From Prevotellaceae bacterium (GTDB taxonomy: Bacteria; Bacteroidota; Bacteroidia; Bacteroidales; UBA932): a DNA stretch of 9,148 nucleotides. The stretch covers positions 1-9,148 of the forward strand of contig JAIRXY010000306.1 in NCBI GenBank assembly GCA_031268055.1, written 5' to 3'. The notes beneath the pieces were generated by a model, which ran no database searches, was not told where the DNA came from, and saw nothing but the letters and a program-made list of their open reading frames with translations. Position numbers and translations under genes: made by a program. Position 1 is the first letter of the stretch, and the number at the start of each line of letters is the position of its first letter. This document shows, piece after piece, positions 6,420 to 9,148 of the stretch.

Positions 6420-7193
6420 TTACTTGCCTACGTTAGCGGTCAGAACTTCGGCGTCAATGAGGATACGGCCGCAGTATTCGCATACGATAATTTTTTTGCT
6501 CAGCTTTATATCCACCTGACGCTGCGGTGGGATTCTGTTGAAGCAACCTCCGCAGGCGTCGCGGCTTACCGAAACTACGGCCAAACCGTTTCGCGCATTG
6601 GCGCGAATACGCCGGTAGGCGCTATAGAGGCGACTTTCGATTTTATCCTTGTATTCCTCCGAGTTTTTGCGGAGGTCGTCCTCCTCGCGCTGGGTTTCGT
6701 CGGTAATTTCTTTCAGCTCTTTTTGCTTTACCTCCAGCGCTATTTTTTTATCGCTAAGTATGCCGGAGGTTTCCTCCACAAGGCGCTTTTTTTCCTTGGA
6801 TTGAAAAGAAAATTCTTTTATTTTTTTCTCGCTCAGCTCAATTTCCAGCGATTGAAACTCAATTTCCTTCGAAAGAGAGTCAAATTCGCGATTATTCCGG
6901 ACATTTTTTTGCTGCTCGCCATACTTCTTTATCAACATTTTTGCCGTTTCAATATCATTCTTTTTCTTCAGCACCATGCTTTCCATTTCGCGTGCCTCAG
7001 ATTGATAGTTTTTTATGCGCGTTTCAAGTCCGGCAATTTCATCTTCAAGGTCTTGCACTTCAAGGGGGAGCTCGCCTCTCAGGTGAATAATCTCATCAAT
7101 CTTGGAGTCAACAAGCTGAAGTTCGTATAAAAATTTAAGCTTATTCTCAATGGGTACATCAATAGCATCTGTTACTGTTTTAGTCTTTGCCAT
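6420..7193 (-). CDS. coiled-coil protein with C4-type zinc ribbon (COG1579 / CdsZ-like)
   Basis: The 257-residue product is a long charged coiled coil (about 18-190, rich in Glu/Lys) followed by a C-terminal zinc ribbon. The four zinc ligands are Cys214 and Cys217 (CGGC) and Cys238 and Cys241 (CEYC), and CGRIL follows. This is the plan of the COG1579 / zf-RING_7 family; relatives in other phyla have been proposed to bind nucleic acid or act in regulation, but a role in Bacteroidota is not established. It is cytoplasmic, with no signal peptide. The ATG at 7191-7193 gives MAKTK, in line with the family start. It lies 55 nt downstream of the Nif3-like gene, a neighbour pairing I recall as common in Bacteroidota, and 24 nt ahead of the hydrolase. 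I find no promoter box in the 55-nt gap. Confidence 0.9.
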   Translation of the reverse strand: MAKTKTVTDAIDVPIENKLKFLYELQLVDSKIDEIIHLRGELPLEVQDLEDEIAGLETRIKNYQSEAREMESMVLKKKNDIETAKMLIKKYGEQQKNVRNNREFDSLSKEIEFQSLEIELSEKKIKEFSFQSKEKKRLVEETSGILSDKKIALEVKQKELKEITDETQREEDDLRKNSEEYKDKIESRLYSAYRRIRANARNGLAVVSVSRDACGGCFNRIPPQRQVDIKLSKKIIVCEYCGRILIDAEVLTANVGK

Positions 7194-7248
7194 GGCGTTA
7201 CTTTATATTTAATTAGTTGAGTTAATTTAATGTGGTCAACTACCTGAT

Positions 7249-8343
7249 TTACAGATAGCTAATTTGATTAACGGCATACTTCACCAAGTAGGGCGCAAAG
7301 GTAGGAAATTTTTTTGTTATTACCTCATAAAAAATTTCTATTGCGAAAATTTCACTTTCGTAGTGCCCCACATCAACAACGGTAATGCGCCCGTCGGCCT
7401 CCTGCAGCTGGTGATACTTAAAGTCCGCGCTGACAAAGGCGTCTGCGCCGCAGGCAAGCGCCTTATCCGTGAGGCTGCTGCCGCTGCCTCCGCACACCGC
7501 AACCTTGCGAACTTCCGGCCGACCGGAGGTTACATACTTCACGCTTTGGTTGTTGAACGTTTGCTTCACGAGGTGCAAAAATTTGCCCATTTCGAGCGAT
7601 TTTTCAAGCTCTCCAACCATGCCAAGCCCCACGCTGGGGTATTCGTTGAGCAGCGGATAAAGGTCGTAGGCTACCTCCTCGTAGGGGTGCACGGCGCGCA
7701 TGGCGGCAACAACGCCGCTCACCTTCGATTCGTGCGCTATCACCTCCACTTTTTCTTCTGCCTCACGGTGCAGCTCGCCCCTCTTGCCGGCAAAAGGCGT
7801 AGCCTGCTCGCCCGCCAAAAAAGTACCTGTACCCGGCACGCTAAAGCTACAGCTGCCGTACTGCCCAATGCAGCCTGCGCCGGCAGCAAACATGGCCTGC
7901 CGCACCGCCTCGGCGTGCGCCAGCGGAGCATAAGCGGCAACTTTAACGAGCTGACTTTTTACCGGCTGCAAAATGCTCCGGTTTTTCAGCCCCAGCTTGT
8001 CGCACATTTTTTCGCTCACGCCTCCGCGCACGCTATCAAGGTTAGTGTGGGCGGCGTAGAGCGCAACGTCGTGCTTGATGGCTTGCTGCACTATGCGCTC
8101 AACGGCGTTGCTGCCAACGAGACGCTTCAACCCGCCAAAAATAACGGGATGGTGCGAGATGATGAGGTTAATATGGCTGTCGATAGCTGCTTGCAGCGCG
8201 CGCTCGGTAACATCAAGGCACAGCAGCGCGCCGGTTGCTTCTTCTTGCCGGTTACCCACAATTAGCCCCGCGTTGTCGTAACTTTCCTGATAAGCGCAGG
8301 GGGCAAATTCTTCTACTGCGCCTACAATTTGTGCAATGGTCAT
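7249..8343 (-). CDS. Nif3-like dinuclear metal centre protein (YbgI / YqfO family)
   Basis: The 364-residue protein is the long form of the Nif3/YbgI family, with a PII/CutA-like insert (about 128-232, containing AVHPYEEVAYDLYPL). Dinuclear metal ligands are visible: SHHP (His64/His65), TNLD (Asp103), and VGHYESE (His327/Glu331). Family structures form hexameric rings with two metal ions per subunit. Database names such as 'GTP cyclohydrolase 1 type 2 homolog' come from weak activity in some members, and the true role is unsettled. The start MTIAQIVGAVEEFAP matches family N-termini, and SYDNAGLIVG (21-30) is typical. It is cytoplasmic. It follows the MerR gene by 26 nt and precedes the zinc-ribbon gene by 55 nt, so it is probably co-transcribed with both. 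Confidence 0.94.
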   Translation of the reverse strand: MTIAQIVGAVEEFAPCAYQESYDNAGLIVGNRQEEATGALLCLDVTERALQAAIDSHINLIISHHPVIFGGLKRLVGSNAVERIVQQAIKHDVALYAAHTNLDSVRGGVSEKMCDKLGLKNRSILQPVKSQLVKVAAYAPLAHAEAVRQAMFAAGAGCIGQYGSCSFSVPGTGTFLAGEQATPFAGKRGELHREAEEKVEVIAHESKVSGVVAAMRAVHPYEEVAYDLYPLLNEYPSVGLGMVGELEKSLEMGKFLHLVKQTFNNQSVKYVTSGRPEVRKVAVCGGSGSSLTDKALACGADAFVSADFKYHQLQEADGRITVVDVGHYESEIFAIEIFYEVITKKFPTFAPYLVKYAVNQISYL

Positions 8344-8369
8344 AGCGTAAAAGTTGATGTAATATAGTC

Positions 8370-8705
8370 CTATAGCGAGTCTTTTACATCCAGCAGCATA
8401 TCCTTTATGCTCTCTAAAGATTTTACTATTTCGAGGTTCATTTCCTCGTCGGTTTTTTTATTTTTCAGCCGCTTGCGCGCGCCGTCAAGGGTTAAGCCCT
8501 CCTCCTTTACCAAGTGGTAAATAATGCGAAAGTTGTCCACATCCTTTTGCGTGAACAGGCGATTGCCTTTTTTGTTCTTATGCGGTTTGATAATATCAAA
8601 CTCTCGCTCCCAAAATCGTATGAGCGAGGTATTTACAGTAAACATTTTGGCAACTTCGCCGATGCTAAAGTAAATTTTCTCAATTTTTGGTTGCTTGTAT
8701 GGCAT
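8370..8705 (-). CDS. MerR-family transcriptional regulator (small, Bacteroidota type)
   Basis: The 111-residue product has the MerR winged helix at its N-terminus: IYFSIGEVAKMFTVNTSLIRFWEREF (11-36), then a wing with KNKKGNRLFTQKDVDNFRIIYHLV (43-66). After the HTH come LTLDGARKRLK (71-81) and a short C-terminal helix ending LDVKDSL. No effector-binding domain or metal-sensing cysteines follow, so the ligand, if any, is unknown. The size and the FWEREF motif match a small MerR protein widespread in Bacteroidota. It is 47 nt downstream of the M23 peptidase gene and 26 nt upstream of the Nif3-like gene. A palindrome at 8743-8759, immediately upstream, is a candidate operator. Confidence 0.92.
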   Translation of the reverse strand: MPYKQPKIEKIYFSIGEVAKMFTVNTSLIRFWEREFDIIKPHKNKKGNRLFTQKDVDNFRIIYHLVKEEGLTLDGARKRLKNKKTDEEMNLEIVKSLESIKDMLLDVKDSL

Positions 8706-8742
8706 GGTAATAAAGATTTCAGATTCAACGATTAGTCAGCTG

Positions 8743-8759
8743 TGATTGATTATCAATCA
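8743..8759. repeat. perfect 17-nt palindrome, candidate operator
   Basis: TGATTGATTATCAATCA has 8-bp arms that are perfect reverse complements around a single central base. It spans the stop codon of the M23 gene (8753-8755) and lies 38-54 nt upstream of the merR start. With a one-base centre it is a poor RNA hairpin and no T-run follows on the minus strand, so a protein-binding site is more likely than a terminator. Self-binding by the MerR protein is a guess from position alone. Confidence 0.4.
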
Positions 8760-9148
8760 AATGATTGTCCTTTGCTTGCAGTTATTTGCATAAGCAAGTA
8801 GTAATCTTCCGATGTAACATCCTTAAAAAAGTAGTGCAGCGGGTTAACGGTAGTATCGCCTCGCTGCACTTCGTAGTGCAGGTGCGGCGCAATGGAGCGG
8901 CCGCTGTTTCCCACTAATCCTATGACCTTTCCGCGCTTCACCTGCTCACCCTTTCGCACGTTCGATTTGAACAGGTGTGCATACCTTGTGCGATAGCCAT
9001 TCCGGTGATTCAGCGTAATGGTAATACCGGAGGAGCGCAGGTTGTTATCTACCGATTCCACAACCGCATTTCCCGTAGCGTAAACATTAGCCCCCAGCGG
9101 CGCGGTAAAGTCTACGCCGGAGTGCATTTTAAACACCTTATAAAAAGG
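8753..9148 (-). CDS. M23-family metallopeptidase, C-terminal part (5' end outside window)
   Basis: The visible 131 residues are the C-terminal LytM/M23 domain of a peptidoglycan hydrolase, which cuts cross-linking peptides in the periplasm. The frame remains open to the window edge and begins PFYKVFKMHSGVDF; the first in-frame start, at 9134-9136, is an internal GTG coding Val, so the true start is upstream. Zinc-site residues are complete: HSGVD (His9/Asp13 of the visible part), the YAHL histidine (His58), and PHLHYE (His89/His91). NSGRSIAPHLHYE is the usual signature. After the domain comes a short tail (DVTSEDYYLLMQITASKGQSFD). The 5' part should hold a signal or membrane anchor and a coiled coil, as in relatives. 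It heads the visible gene row; in many Bacteroidota this gene and the MerR gene lie beside alaS (recalled context, not visible here). Confidence 0.93.
   Translation of the reverse strand, partial: PFYKVFKMHSGVDFTAPLGANVYATGNAVVESVDNNLRSSGITITLNHRNGYRTRYAHLFKSNVRKGEQVKRGKVIGLVGNSGRSIAPHLHYEVQRGDTTVNPLHYFFKDVTSEDYYLLMQITASKGQSFD

Noticed and set aside
6321..7130. 269-aa plus-strand open frame rich in Phe and Leu
   Set aside because: It is antisense to the coiled-coil zinc-ribbon gene; the Phe/Leu richness is the mirror of Lys/Glu codons, not a membrane protein.
7264..8265. 333-aa plus-strand open frame
   Set aside because: It is antisense to the Nif3-like gene and arises from codon bias; the minus strand carries all family motifs.
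1..9148. CRISPR array, tRNA, rRNA or riboswitch
   Set aside because: No regularly spaced repeats, no tRNA-like cloverleaf with a T-loop motif, and no leader long enough for a known riboswitch were seen on reading both strands.

Overview
The window looks like a piece of a Bacteroidota chromosome, probably order Bacteroidales. Evidence: promoter boxes of the TTTG / TAnnTTTG type, start codons without Shine-Dalgarno sequences, and families largely typical of that phylum (DUF3109, a Porin_10-like putative porin, and an STN-type domain on a secreted hydrolase). Every well-supported gene is on the minus strand, so transcription runs from high to low coordinates. The order below follows transcription.

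Region A (about 9148 to 4959) is a compact gene row that reads like one operon: an M23 peptidase (its 5' end is outside the window), a small MerR-type regulator, a Nif3-like dinuclear-metal protein, a coiled-coil protein with a C4 zinc ribbon, and a secreted alpha/beta hydrolase with an N-terminal STN-like domain. Gaps are 24 to 55 nt. A perfect 17-nt palindrome overlaps the end of the M23 gene just before the MerR gene.

Region B (about 4756 to 2055) holds a putative outer-membrane beta-barrel porin with a 21-bp in-frame repeat near its N-terminus. A Cys-rich DUF3109 gene follows, its ATG directly abutting the porin stop codon. A TAnnTTTG box lies upstream of the porin.

Region C (about 2039 to 1750) is a 288-290 bp AT-rich island: an internally deleted IS1-family element. 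Two 24-bp terminal inverted repeats (22/24 matching) enclose only the C-terminal part of the transposase, giving a MITE-like structure. It begins about 15 nt after the DUF3109 stop and ends directly next to the -33 box of the pyrG promoter.

Region D (1749 to 90) is pyrG, CTP synthase, with a near-consensus Bacteroidota promoter. The first 54 nt may be the tail of a convergent plus-strand gene, but this is weak.

Most of the window is ordinary housekeeping and envelope content. The least ordinary items are the IS1-derived mini-element at the pyrG promoter, the STN-esterase fusion, the heptad repeat and possible lipobox of the porin, and the palindrome ahead of the MerR gene.
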